Notes: a model not told the origin generated them from the letters alone. DNA of 7,045 nt from Acidimicrobiia bacterium (GCA_030425785.1 JAUHYJ010000189.1:1-7045); one strand, 5' to 3'; positions 1 to 6,135 are shown, counted from the stretch's first letter. Made by a program: numbers and translations.

Positions 1-423
1 CAGCCCCGCCCGCACCCGGTCCCCGTGCTCCCGGGCCAGCTCGACGGCGTCCTCGGCGCCCAGGAAGTCCGGCGCGTGCAGCATGAGCATGTGCAGGACG
101 TGGCTCTCGATCCACTCCCCGCAGTACAGCAGCCGCCGATAGGCGTGCAGCTCGGGCGGCATCTGCACGCCGAAGGCCTGCTCCACGGCGACGCAGGAGC
201 TCATCTGGTAGGCGACCGGGCAGATCCCGCAGATGCGAGCGGTGATGTCGACCGGCTCGGTGAAGCGGCGGCCTCGCAGCAGGGACTCGAAGAACCGCGG
301 CGGCTCGTAGATCTCGAGTTCGATGCGCGCGAGCTCGCCGTCGTCGACGACGACGTGCATCGCACCCTCGCCCTCGACGCGCGACAGCGCCGGTACGTGG
401 AGATCGACGGTGCGACGGGTCAT
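1..423 (-). CDS. hyhL: [NiFe] hydrogenase large (alpha) subunit, group 3b, N-terminal part; gene continues past the left edge
   Basis: Catalytic subunit of a cytoplasmic NAD(P)-linked [NiFe] hydrogenase; it carries the Ni-Fe site where H2 is made or oxidised. Only the first 141 codons are present, from ATG at 423, and the frame is still open at base 1. Visible family motifs are SRVEGEG near residues 14-20, EPPRFFE (40-46) and the N-terminal nickel-ligand motif [12 protein letters not shown] (63-74, Cys65 and Cys68). The stretch [17 protein letters not shown] (106-122) is also typical of large subunits. The wording [17 protein letters not shown] is what group 3b sequences show, as far as I recall. 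The C-terminal DPCxxC ligands lie outside the window. The ATG overlaps the hyhS stop as ATGA, and a purine-rich AGGGGG lies upstream within hyhS. It is the last gene of hyhBGSL seen here. Subunit identity is very secure; the 3b subgroup rests mainly on the partner genes. Confidence 0.95.
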   Translation of the reverse strand, partial: MTRRTVDLHVPALSRVEGEGAMHVVVDDGELARIELEIYEPPRFFESLLRGRRFTEPVDITARICGICPVAYQMSSCVAVEQAFGVQMPPELHAYRRLLYCGEWIESHVLHMLMLHAPDFLGAEDAVELAREHGDRVRAGL

Positions 424-1244
424 GGCTCCGAACCCCCTGCCTGCTCGGCGTCGGCGAATGCGGCGACGTTGAAGGTGCTCAGCAACCGGTCGGTCGCGTC
501 GTCGTCGACGCCGATCGCGGCGAACTGGCGTCGGAGGCCGGTGACGTTCGGATGCTCCTTCGGTCCGAAGCACCCGTAGCAGCCCCGGTCGAAGCCAGGG
601 CACAGCGCGCCGCACCCGCCCTGCGTGATCGGGCCGAGGCACGGGGTGGCGCTCGCGACGAGCACGCACGCCGCACCCGTCGCCTTGCACTCGACGCACA
701 CGCTCGTGGTCGGCGGGCGGACGAGGTGCCGGTTGAGCAGCGCGGCGAGCACGCCGACGAGTTGGCCGGGGTCGATCGGGCAGCCGCGCAGCTCGAGGTC
801 GACGGTGACGTGGTCGGAGATCGGGGTCGAGTCGGCGAGCACGTCGATGTAGGACGGCTGCGCGTAGACGATCGACGTGAACTCCTCGATGTCGGCACCG
901 TTGCGCAGCGCCTGGATGCCGCCGGCCGTCGCGCAGGCGCCGATCGTCACCAACAGCCGCGACGCCTGTCGGATCTCGGCGATCCGCTCGCGGTCGCCCG
1001 GGGTCGTGATCGAACCCTCGACCAACGAGATGTCGTACGGCCCGTCGACGGAGCCGCTGGTCGCCTCGGGGAAGTACGCGATGCGCACCCGGTCGGCGAT
1101 CGCCAGCAGCTGGTCCTCGCAGTCGAGGATCGTCAGCTGGCACCCGTCGCACGACGCGAACTTCCAGACCGCGAGCGTCGGGGGCGCCCCCTGCTCGATG
1201 GCGGTCGGCCAGTCGATCGCGGGTCGTCGGTCTCCGATGCGCAT
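420..1244 (-). CDS. hyhS: [NiFe] hydrogenase small (delta) subunit, group 3b
   Basis: Electron-relay subunit (274 aa) that pairs with HyhL and passes electrons between the Ni-Fe site and the HyhG/HyhB diaphorase half. The proximal 4Fe-4S motif SCDGCQ holds Cys32 and Cys35, followed by GAC (Cys104) and RGCP (Cys155). A C-terminal cysteine-rich region has Cys183, 186, 193, 202, 211, 215, 222 and 225. That is twelve candidate ligands, enough for three 4Fe-4S clusters, as expected for F420/NAD-linked cytoplasmic small subunits; Cys42 is extra. There is no Tat signal or membrane anchor, so the enzyme should be cytoplasmic. I chose ATG at 1244, which shares its A with the hyhG TGA stop (TGATG) and follows GAGGAG at good spacing. 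The frame stays open 38 codons further upstream into hyhG, but that extension is arginine-rich and unlike the family. The stop overlaps hyhL by 4 bp. Confidence 0.95.
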   Translation of the reverse strand: MRIGDRRPAIDWPTAIEQGAPPTLAVWKFASCDGCQLTILDCEDQLLAIADRVRIAYFPEATSGSVDGPYDISLVEGSITTPGDRERIAEIRQASRLLVTIGACATAGGIQALRNGADIEEFTSIVYAQPSYIDVLADSTPISDHVTVDLELRGCPIDPGQLVGVLAALLNRHLVRPPTTSVCVECKATGAACVLVASATPCLGPITQGGCGALCPGFDRGCYGCFGPKEHPNVTGLRRQFAAIGVDDDATDRLLSTFNVAAFADAEQAGGSEP

Positions 1245-2083
1245 CACCACTCCTCGATCGACAGTGCGCGGGCGACGGATGGGTAGTCGGCCACGGGGCC
1301 GTCGCGGCACACGAGCATGCCGCCGAGTTGGCAGTGGCCGCAGCGTCCGGTGCCGCACTGCATGTTGCGTTCGAGGGTGACCTGGATCCGATCCGGGTCG
1401 ACGCCCGCGGCGACCAGCGCGTCGGCCGTCCGCCGCATCATGATGTCCGGGCCGCAGATCAGGGCACGGGTGTCGGCGCCGAACTCGAGATCACCGATCA
1501 CCGTCGGGACGAATCCCACCGCGCCGGACCAACCGGCCTCGTCGTGGTCGATCGTCGCGATGACGTCGATGCCCGCGTCGCGCCACGCCTCGTACTCGCG
1601 TCGGTACAGCAGATCGTGCGACGTCCGGGCGCCGACCACGAGCACGACGGCCCCGAACAGGTCGCGATGCTCGACGGTGTGCAGGATGGCGGATCGCAGC
1701 GGCGCCACGCCGATGCCGCCGGCCGCGATGACGAGGTCGCCCCCGGGGTGGAGGTCCCACGGCCGTCCGAACGGCCCGCGCGTCCAGAGCCGGTCGCCGC
1801 GCCGGAGATGCGTGAGCGCCGAGGTGATCGCGCCGGCGTGGCGGATCGTGTACTCGTGGTAGGCACGCTCGCTCGGCGACGAGCTGATCGAGATGGCCGC
1901 CTCGCCGATACCGAAGGCGCCGACCATGCTGACCTGCGCGGGCAGGAACGGCGCGACGTCGCCGGTCGTCGGCACCATGCGGAGGGTCACGACGTCGGGG
2001 ATCTCGGGGATCACGTCCGTGACGACGTGTTCGACCGGCGTGATCATCGGATCGAACGATTCGGGTGCGGTCGCCACGGTCAC
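1244..2083 (-). CDS. hyhG: Hydrogenase gamma subunit: FAD/NAD(P)-binding reductase with C-terminal [2Fe-2S] site
   Basis: Diaphorase subunit (279 aa) related to the dihydroorotate dehydrogenase electron-transfer subunit (PyrK) and ferredoxin-NADP reductases; it exchanges electrons between the hydrogenase and NAD(P)(H). The N-terminal FAD-binding barrel includes ISISSSP (64-70) and the [20 protein letters not shown] stretch (84-103). The nucleotide-binding domain has [11 protein letters not shown] (120-130) and CGPDIMM (210-216). The C-terminal iron-sulfur motif is C243-x4-C248-xx-C251-x7-C259. I chose GTG at 2083 because it overlaps the hyhB stop as GTGA, with GAGG about 10 nt upstream, and gives a family-like N-terminus. 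Later in-frame starts (GTG codon 3, ATG codon 13) are possible but less well placed. Longer upstream reading would overlap hyhB heavily and is out of frame with it, so I reject it. NAD versus NADP preference cannot be read from the sequence. Confidence 0.93.
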   Translation of the reverse strand: MTVATAPESFDPMITPVEHVVTDVIPEIPDVVTLRMVPTTGDVAPFLPAQVSMVGAFGIGEAAISISSSPSERAYHEYTIRHAGAITSALTHLRRGDRLWTRGPFGRPWDLHPGGDLVIAAGGIGVAPLRSAILHTVEHRDLFGAVVLVVGARTSHDLLYRREYEAWRDAGIDVIATIDHDEAGWSGAVGFVPTVIGDLEFGADTRALICGPDIMMRRTADALVAAGVDPDRIQVTLERNMQCGTGRCGHCQLGGMLVCRDGPVADYPSVARALSIEEW

Positions 2084-3219
2084 GGCGCCACCGCCTCGGG
2101 CTGCAGCAGGGCGGCGACCTCGTCGGTGAGGTCGATCCCGACGGGGCACCACGTGATGCAGCGCCCGCAGCCGACGCACCCCGATTCGTCGAACTGATCC
2201 CACCAGGTGCCGAGCTTGTGGGTCAGCCACTGCCGGTAGCGCGAGGCGGTCGACCGCCGGTACGGCTCGCCGCCGAGCGCCGAGTACTGCTCGCTGAAGC
2301 AGGTGTCCCACGTGCGGCGGCGTGTCGAGGTCTCGCCGTCGAGCGAGACCTCGTCGACCAGGTCGGTGCAGAAGCACGTCGGGCACACCGCCGTGCAGTT
2401 CCCGCACGCGAGGCAGCGCTCGGCGACCTCCGCCCAGCGAGCGTGGTCGGGGACGTCGACGATGGTCCGGGCGTGGTCGGGGAGCGTGCGCACCATAACG
2501 TCGGCTGCCGACGCGACGGCGATGTCGGCGCGTGCGACCACGGCCGGGTCGGCGCGGTTCGCGACGAGGTCGAGCAGTTCGGCACCGCGTGCCGAGCCGG
2601 CCCGCGCGACGTAGTGGACGTCAGCGTCGTCGGCGAGTTCGGTGAGCGCGATGTCGAACCCTGTGCTCGCGGCCGGTCCGCCCCCGGTCGACGTGCAGAA
2701 GCAGGTCGCCGCCGGCCGGGTGCAGTCGACCGCGACGATGACGAACCCGTCGCGACGGGCAGCGAAGCTCGCATCGGGGTGCGGTCCGCTCGTCTGGGTG
2801 CGTTCGAGCACCTGCAGCGCTCGCAGGTCGCAGTCGCGTACGCCGATCACGGCACGCGTGGTCGTGTCGGGTGGTGCGGGCTCGACGCGGAGCTCACCGT
2901 CGCGCCGGCGGATGGTCCACACCGGCGTCTCGGCCGGGTGCACGATCGCCTTCAGCGAGTCCGGACCCGGCCCGTGGTCGAACCGGGTGGGCATCGATGA
3001 CCCGGTCGCCCGGTAGCTGCCGGCGTCCTGGGCATCGACGACGCCGATCGCGAGGTCGCCGACGTCGGTCAGCCGGCGGAGGCGGACGACGCCGGACCTC
3101 ATCACCGGTCCGATGACCTCGTCGACGTCGGTCATCAGCTGCCGCACCAGCCGGTCCCACGCGATGTGGTCGAGATGCCACCGTCGGGTGTCGCCGTCGG
3201 CGCCCGTCGGATGATGCAC
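2080..3219 (-). CDS. hyhB: Hydrogenase beta subunit: 4Fe-4S dicluster electron-transfer protein, HydB/AsrA family
   Basis: First gene of the hydrogenase operon (379 aa). It is an iron-sulfur protein that, in the Pyrococcus sulfhydrogenases, works with the gamma subunit and gives the enzyme its polysulfide-reducing name; it is also related to anaerobic sulfite reductase subunit A. The C-terminal half has two ferredoxin motifs, CLACGNCTAVCP (Cys269, 272, 275, 279) and CVGCGRCITWCP (Cys348, 351, 354, 358). The N-terminal half has the family signature RDCDLRAL (Cys130), then DC (Cys166) and TCFCTSTGGGP (Cys173, 175); a second CFCT lies at 282-285. These extra cysteines may bind a further cluster. 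I chose GTG at 3219: it has a strong AGGGAG Shine-Dalgarno six bases upstream and starts the family-like region. Reading further upstream crosses the divergent intergenic region and is not credible. The stop overlaps hyhG by 4 bp. Confidence 0.92.
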   Translation of the reverse strand: MHHPTGADGDTRRWHLDHIAWDRLVRQLMTDVDEVIGPVMRSGVVRLRRLTDVGDLAIGVVDAQDAGSYRATGSSMPTRFDHGPGPDSLKAIVHPAETPVWTIRRRDGELRVEPAPPDTTTRAVIGVRDCDLRALQVLERTQTSGPHPDASFAARRDGFVIVAVDCTRPAATCFCTSTGGGPAASTGFDIALTELADDADVHYVARAGSARGAELLDLVANRADPAVVARADIAVASAADVMVRTLPDHARTIVDVPDHARWAEVAERCLACGNCTAVCPTCFCTDLVDEVSLDGETSTRRRTWDTCFSEQYSALGGEPYRRSTASRYRQWLTHKLGTWWDQFDESGCVGCGRCITWCPVGIDLTDEVAALLQPEAVAP

Positions 3220-3225
3220 GCCGCT

Positions 3226-3231
3226 CTCCCT
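3226..3231 (-). promoter_or_regulatory. Shine-Dalgarno site for hyhB
   Basis: AGGGAG on the minus strand, six bases before the GTG at 3219, inside a purine-rich run (3225-3238). It decides the hyhB start, because the reading frame stays open for a long way upstream with no comparable site. Confidence 0.7.
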
Positions 3232-3272
3232 TCCTCTCGCATCGGGGTCCTCGATGTACCTCGATCGTGCCG

Positions 3273-3288
3273 GACCGGCCGGCCGGTC
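3273..3288. repeat. 16-bp perfect palindrome in the hyhB/regulator intergenic region
   Basis: GACCGGCCGGCCGGTC reads the same on both strands. It consists of GACCGGCC followed by its reverse complement GGCCGGTC, and its right half is shared with the first 8 bases of module A at 3281. GACCGGCC occurs again at 3343-3350. It could be an operator for a dimeric regulator. Simple GC-rich self-complementarity is the alternative. Confidence 0.55.
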
Positions 3289-3350
3289 GTGAGAGCCGAA
3301 CGGCAGGAGCACCGACGGCGTTCGGCTCCGGCCGGTGGTGACGACCGGCC
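3281..3350. repeat. Modular inverted repeat A-B...B'-A' (candidate operator array)
   Basis: Module A, GGCCGGTCGT, is at 3281-3290 and its exact reverse complement ACGACCGGCC at 3341-3350. Module B, GAGCCGAACG, is at 3293-3302 and its exact reverse complement CGTTCGGCTC at 3319-3328. A and B are 2 bp apart in the left arm and 12 bp apart in the right arm, so the two spacings differ by 10 bp, about one helical turn. The B copies are 16 bp apart. All 40 module bases match perfectly. The array ends 36 bp before the regulator ATG and begins 61 bp upstream of the hyhB start, a suitable place for an activator or repressor of either promoter. Which protein binds is unknown; the neighbouring DosR-like regulator is the first candidate. 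Confidence 0.6.
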
Positions 3351-3386
3351 CTGGCGTTGTCCGGGAGCGGGCGCGATGATCGAGAC

Positions 3387-4079
3387 ATGGACACCGCGAC
3401 TTCACGGCGCGTGTTCCTCGTCGACGATCACGACATCGTCCGCGACGGCCTGCGCGCCCTCCTCGACCCCATCGCCGACATCGACGTCGTCGGCGAGGCC
3501 GCCACGGCGGCGACCGCGCTGGCGCGCATCCCCCTGGCAGAGCCCGACGTGGTGGTGCTCGACGTGCACCTTCCGGACTCGTCCGGCATCGAGGTGTGCC
3601 GTGAACTGCGCGATCGGGTGCCCGACACCAAGGTGCTGTTCCTGTCGTCGTTCGGTGACGACGAGGCGGTGTTCGACGCCGTCCTCGCCGGCGCGCACGG
3701 TTACGCCATGAAGCACATCGGTCGCCTCGATCTGGTCGAGGCGATCCGCAAGGTCGCGGCCGGTCAGTCACTCATCGATCCGGTCGCGGCCGAGCGGGTA
3801 CGCGAGCGCGCCGCACACGGTGACGTCACGCCGTCGATCGGCTCGTTGACCGGCCAGGAGCGGCGGCTGCTCGGGCTGCTCGCCGAGGGGCTCACCAATC
3901 GCGAGATCGCCGGTCGGCTCCACTTGTCCGACAAGACGGTCAAGAACTACGTGTCGAGCCTGCTCATGAAGTTGGGGATGTCGCGCCGGTCGGAGGCCGC
4001 GGCCTACGCGGCTCGGCTCGACGAGCGGCGTCACGCCTATCGCGACGCCATGGGCGACCTGCACGCCGTCAGGTACTGA
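3387..4079 (+). CDS. dosR: DosR/DevR-like LuxR/NarL-family response regulator
   Basis: Cytoplasmic DNA-binding response regulator (230 aa). The receiver domain (about 8-125) has the acidic pair Asp13-Asp14, the phospho-acceptor Asp59 in VVVLDVHLPD, Ser87 and Lys109. The LuxR-type helix-turn-helix (about 154-212) reads LTGQERRLLGLLAEGLTNRE, then the recognition stretch DKTVKNYVSSLLMKLGM. From memory this matches Mycobacterium tuberculosis DosR along most of its length (VFLVDDH, LAGAxGY, LLGLLxEGLTN, KTVKNYVS), roughly half identical. That protein activates the hypoxia/nitric-oxide dormancy regulon. I chose ATG at 3387, just before the receiver domain, although its ribosome site is weak (GAGA). 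An in-frame TTG at 3357 would add ten residues. It is divergent from hyhB and convergent with the sensor kinase, overlapping it by 11 bp. Family is certain; orthology to DosR is likely, not proven. Confidence 0.9.
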   Translation: MDTATSRRVFLVDDHDIVRDGLRALLDPIADIDVVGEAATAATALARIPLAEPDVVVLDVHLPDSSGIEVCRELRDRVPDTKVLFLSSFGDDEAVFDAVLAGAHGYAMKHIGRLDLVEAIRKVAAGQSLIDPVAAERVRERAAHGDVTPSIGSLTGQERRLLGLLAEGLTNREIAGRLHLSDKTVKNYVSSLLMKLGMSRRSEAAAYAARLDERRHAYRDAMGDLHAVRY

Positions 4080-5424
4080 CGTCGTCGGCGCGCTGATCGA
4101 ACGGCACCCGCCACTCTGCCCGAACGCCGCCGTCAGGCCGCTCGTGGAGGCCGAACGAGCCGTCGAGTTCGTGTGCGCGACGCTCGATGTTGGCGAGTCC
4201 GTCGCCGAGTCCTCGCGCGTCGCGCAACCCGACGCCGTCGTCGTCCACCTGGACGATGAGCTCGTCGCCGACCGTACCGACGACGACGTCGACGTGACGT
4301 GCGTGGGCGTGACGGCTGACGTTCGACAGCAGCTCGCGGACGACGGACACGACCACGTCGCCGAGGCCGGTGTCGATCGCCTCGTCGGTCGAGCCGAGGA
4401 AACGGAGGCTGGGCGCGAACCCCATCGACTGGGCGACGGCGTCGATCTCGTTCGCGACCGCGGCGCGGAGCCGGGGCGGTCCGACCGAGTTGCGCAGGCC
4501 GAAGATCGTGATCCGGATCTCGCGGACGACCTCGTCGATCGCATCGACCGCGCCTGCCACCCGGTTGTGCGTGAGACCGGTCGACTGCGACGCCAACGAT
4601 TCGAGGTCCATGGCGATGGCGAACAGCCGCTGGATCACGCGATCGTGCAGGTCACGAGCGATTCGGTCGTGGTCGGCGATGCTCCGGAGGGTGGCGACCT
4701 CGGCGCGGGTGTCGATGAGCTCGAGCGTGATCGCGACGGCGCCGGTGAACTCGTCGACGATGCGCTGGTCGAGTTCGGTGAACGCTCGTCGATGGCGATC
4801 GCGATGCGCGGTCAGGGTCACGGGGCGGTCGCCGGCCGCCACGGTGCTCGCGACGGTCATCGTGTCCGGCGCCGCCGTCGGGTCGCCGCTCGAGGCCAGC
4901 GGTTCGTCGACGAGGTGGTGCAGGACGGCCGAGTCGGCATCGAGCAGGTCGGTGGCGAGATCGACGGCCAGCTGGCCGACCTCGTCCCGCGCGGCGCCAC
5001 CGAGCGCGGCGGTGAGCAACTGGTTGGTCGCCGCGAGCCGGCCGAGCTCTCGCTGCGACGTCGTCAGCTCGCGGATGATCGTCGCGACCATCGTGTCCTG
5101 CCGGTCGATCGGTATCAGCGCGATGGTGACGTCGATGTCGAAGCCGTCGGCGTGGCGGGCCCGGAGCACGAGGCCCCGGCCCATCGGCCGAGCCTGCGGC
5201 TCGTCGAGGTAGTGGCGGTGGTGTTCGCGATGGCGCTCACGGGCGTCGGGCGGGATCAGCAGCTCGTACGGCTGGCCGATCAACGACGCCGTCGGGTGGC
5301 CGAGCATGGTCGTCGTCGCAGGGTTCGCGTACGCGATGCGGCCGTCGGTGCGCACGATGACGACCGCATCGGCGACGTCTCGAACGACGGCGGCGAGCGT
5401 CTCGATTTCCCATGGATCGGGCAT
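4069..5424 (-). CDS. Soluble PAS-GAF sensor histidine kinase, NarX/DosS type (HisKA_3 + HATPase_c)
   Basis: Probable sensor partner of the adjacent response regulator (451 aa). An N-terminal PAS domain (about 8-118) is followed by a short GAF-like domain (about 135-240, ending FTELDQRIVDEFTGAVAITL). Next comes the HisKA_3 dimerisation motif DRIARDLHDRVIQRLF with phospho-acceptor His260. The HATPase domain has the N-box VVRELLSNVSRHAHA (Glu364, Asn368), DDDGVGL (394-400) and GLGDGLANIERRA (405-417). The RDLHDxVIQRLFA wording is characteristic of DosS/DosT-type kinases. No membrane segment is visible, so the signal should be cytoplasmic (gas, redox or metabolite). DosS has two GAF domains with haem in the first; here a PAS replaces one, and its RERH motif (His65) falls where FixL and DosP have their haem ligand. 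ATG 5424 is the first start in the frame; the ribosome site is weak. It lies 78 bp downstream of a universal stress protein gene. Confidence 0.9.
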   Translation of the reverse strand: MPDPWEIETLAAVVRDVADAVVIVRTDGRIAYANPATTTMLGHPTASLIGQPYELLIPPDARERHREHHRHYLDEPQARPMGRGLVLRARHADGFDIDVTIALIPIDRQDTMVATIIRELTTSQRELGRLAATNQLLTAALGGAARDEVGQLAVDLATDLLDADSAVLHHLVDEPLASSGDPTAAPDTMTVASTVAAGDRPVTLTAHRDRHRRAFTELDQRIVDEFTGAVAITLELIDTRAEVATLRSIADHDRIARDLHDRVIQRLFAIAMDLESLASQSTGLTHNRVAGAVDAIDEVVREIRITIFGLRNSVGPPRLRAAVANEIDAVAQSMGFAPSLRFLGSTDEAIDTGLGDVVVSVVRELLSNVSRHAHARHVDVVVGTVGDELIVQVDDDGVGLRDARGLGDGLANIERRAHELDGSFGLHERPDGGVRAEWRVPFDQRADDVST

Positions 5425-5434
5425 GGTGGCATCC

Positions 5435-5454
5435 CGGTCGGTCCGGATCGACCG
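5435..5454. promoter_or_regulatory. 20-bp near-perfect palindrome upstream of the sensor kinase
   Basis: CGGTCGGTCCGGATCGACCG: nine of the ten base pairs are symmetric, the exception being 5441/5448. It sits 11-30 bp before the kinase ATG, in the gap between the stress-protein stop and the kinase start. That is where an operator, or an RNA hairpin controlling translation, would act. Its outer half CGGTCG is also the core of module A in the hyhB/regulator region, but this 6-mer is common in such GC-rich DNA, so the link is weak. Confidence 0.45.
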
Positions 5455-5480
5455 AACCGTAGCCGACGGGCCGTCCGGTG

Positions 5481-5494
5481 CGCCCCGCCGGGCG
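5481..5494 (-). terminator. Weak terminator-like hairpin after the universal stress protein gene
   Basis: CGCCC-4 nt-GGGCG forms a 5-bp stem directly after the stop codon of the minus-strand stress protein (stop at 5503). There is no T-run. It may slow polymerase or do nothing, and readthrough into the kinase is plausible because the gap is only 78 bp. Confidence 0.2.
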
Positions 5495-5502
5495 GTCCGT
5501 CG

Positions 5503-5970
5503 TCAGGTCACGCCGGCGTGGGCCTTCGACTCGTCGTGGTGCACGAGCATCAGGCTGGTGCGGGCGTGATCGGCGACTCGCGACGACACGCTGCCGTGGA
5601 CGAACCGCTCGATGCGGCCGAGCCCACGGGTCCCGAGCACGATGAGGTCGGCATCCACCTGCTCGGCGAGGTCGAGGATCGCCGCCGCCGGATGGTCGTC
5701 GACGAAGTGCCCGACGTGGCGCACGCCGTGGTTCTCGAGGGTCCGCTCCGCGATCGCCAGGTAGCCGCGCGGCGTGGCGTCGACGTCGAGGTCGCGGAAC
5801 TCTTCCGGCAGGCGCCGGGCCGCTCGTGCCAGCTGTTCGCGCTGGTGGTGTTCGAAGGCGGTCACGACATGGACGATGCCATCGTCGGCGACGTGCTCCA
5901 TGGCGACCTCGAGGGCACGGCGCGCGTCGTCCGAGCCGTCATAACCGACGACGATGGTGTGAGCCTTCAC
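5503..5970 (-). CDS. Universal stress protein, single UspA domain, ATP-binding type
   Basis: Small cytoplasmic UspA-family protein (155 aa). The N-terminal strand HTIVVGYDGSDDARRAL (4-20) has the adenine-contacting Asp11. The C-terminal ATP motif G-2x-G-9x-G-S is intact: Gly113, Gly116, Gly126 and Ser127 within LGTRGLGRIERFVHGSVSS. Length is normal for a one-domain member. Such proteins bind ATP and alter growth or survival under stress; in mycobacteria several are induced by DosR under hypoxia. The start is GTG at 5970, supported by GAGGAG six bases upstream (5977-5982). It is head-to-head with a tandem stress protein across 165 bp and 78 bp upstream of the kinase on the same strand, so the two may share a transcript. 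The exact target is unknown. The histidine-rich middle (His41-His42, plus more at 81, 85 and 88) is only an observation. Confidence 0.92.
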   Translation of the reverse strand: MKAHTIVVGYDGSDDARRALEVAMEHVADDGIVHVVTAFEHHQREQLARAARRLPEEFRDLDVDATPRGYLAIAERTLENHGVRHVGHFVDDHPAAAILDLAEQVDADLIVLGTRGLGRIERFVHGSVSSRVADHARTSLMLVHHDESKAHAGVT

Positions 5971-5976
5971 AACACT

Positions 5977-5982
5977 CTCCTC
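5977..5982 (-). promoter_or_regulatory. Shine-Dalgarno site for the single-domain universal stress protein
   Basis: GAGGAG on the minus strand, six bases before the GTG at 5970. It fixes GTG as the start, since the reading frame offers no ATG at the domain's beginning. Confidence 0.65.
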
Positions 5983-6080
5983 TCGGTGTTCTCCTCCCAG
6001 GATCCGTCCGGGCCTCCGAGGCCGCCAGGGCCGAATGCCTCCCCACCCGACGGCTCGCAGCGGTGCCGAGGGCTTCGGCG

Positions 6081-6096
6081 CGATCGGTGCCGATCG
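6081..6096. repeat. Inverted repeat upstream of the tandem universal stress protein
   Basis: CGATCGG and its exact reverse complement CCGATCG, separated by TG, end 39 bp before the GTG start. This could be a dimer-binding operator; CGATCG-rich DNA is common here, so chance is a real alternative. Confidence 0.35.
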
Positions 6097-6135
6097 GCTC
6101 TACGGTCTCGCCGCCGACGGCGGGACGATCGACGT

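Larger units (their letters stand above)
3220..3386. promoter_or_regulatory. Divergent promoter/operator region between hyhB and the DosR-like regulator
   Basis: This 167-bp non-coding stretch separates two head-to-head genes, so it must hold the start signals for both the hydrogenase operon (leftward) and the response regulator (rightward). It is dense in symmetry: a 16-bp perfect palindrome (3273-3288) and a modular inverted repeat (3281-3350), both described separately. I could not pick convincing -35/-10 boxes for either direction. The arrangement suggests joint control of hydrogenase and regulator, including possible autoregulation; that is inference. Confidence 0.75.
5971..6135. promoter_or_regulatory. 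Divergent promoter region between two universal stress protein genes
   Basis: This 165-bp non-coding gap separates head-to-head stress-protein genes. It holds GGCCTC-c-GAGGCC (6011-6023), CGATCGG-tg-CCGATCG (6081-6096), and a direct repeat CGGTGCCGA at 6061-6069 and 6085-6093, spaced 24 bp apart. GGGCCGAATG at 6028-6037 matches module B of the hydrogenase region at 8 of 10 positions. No clear -35/-10 boxes were found. A shared regulator for both genes is plausible but not shown. Confidence 0.55.

Noticed and set aside
552..1286. Long plus-strand open frame opposite hyhS (244 codons), and a similar one at 1328-2197 opposite hyhG.
   Set aside because: These are low-complexity Arg/Ala/Asp/Val-rich shadows of codon bias on the opposite strand of genes with clear cysteine and cofactor motifs.
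3281..3300. Possible mycobacterial-type DosR box (TTSGGGACTWWAGTCCCSAA); 12 of 20 positions match here, and 11 of 20 match at 3335-3354 and at 6016-6035.
   Set aside because: With a degenerate consensus and GC-rich DNA, matches at this level are expected several times by chance in the intergenic regions, and the core GGGAC/GTCCC is not intact. A position-weight-matrix scan would decide.
3357..3386. TTG at 3357 as the start of the response regulator.
   Set aside because: It adds ten residues (SGSGRDDRD-type) with no receiver-domain content; ATG 3387 sits at the usual distance before the first receiver strand. The weak ribosome site leaves some doubt.
3220..3771. Upstream extension of the hyhB reading frame to an ATG at 3771.
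   Set aside because: It would run antisense through the response-regulator gene and the divergent promoter, is arginine-rich without domain character, and ignores the strong Shine-Dalgarno before GTG 3219.
5465..5501. Longer stem-loop (8-bp arms with one mismatch and a loop of about 21 nt) after the stress-protein stop.
   Set aside because: Imperfect stem, long loop and no T-run; not enough to call a terminator beyond the short hairpin listed at low confidence.
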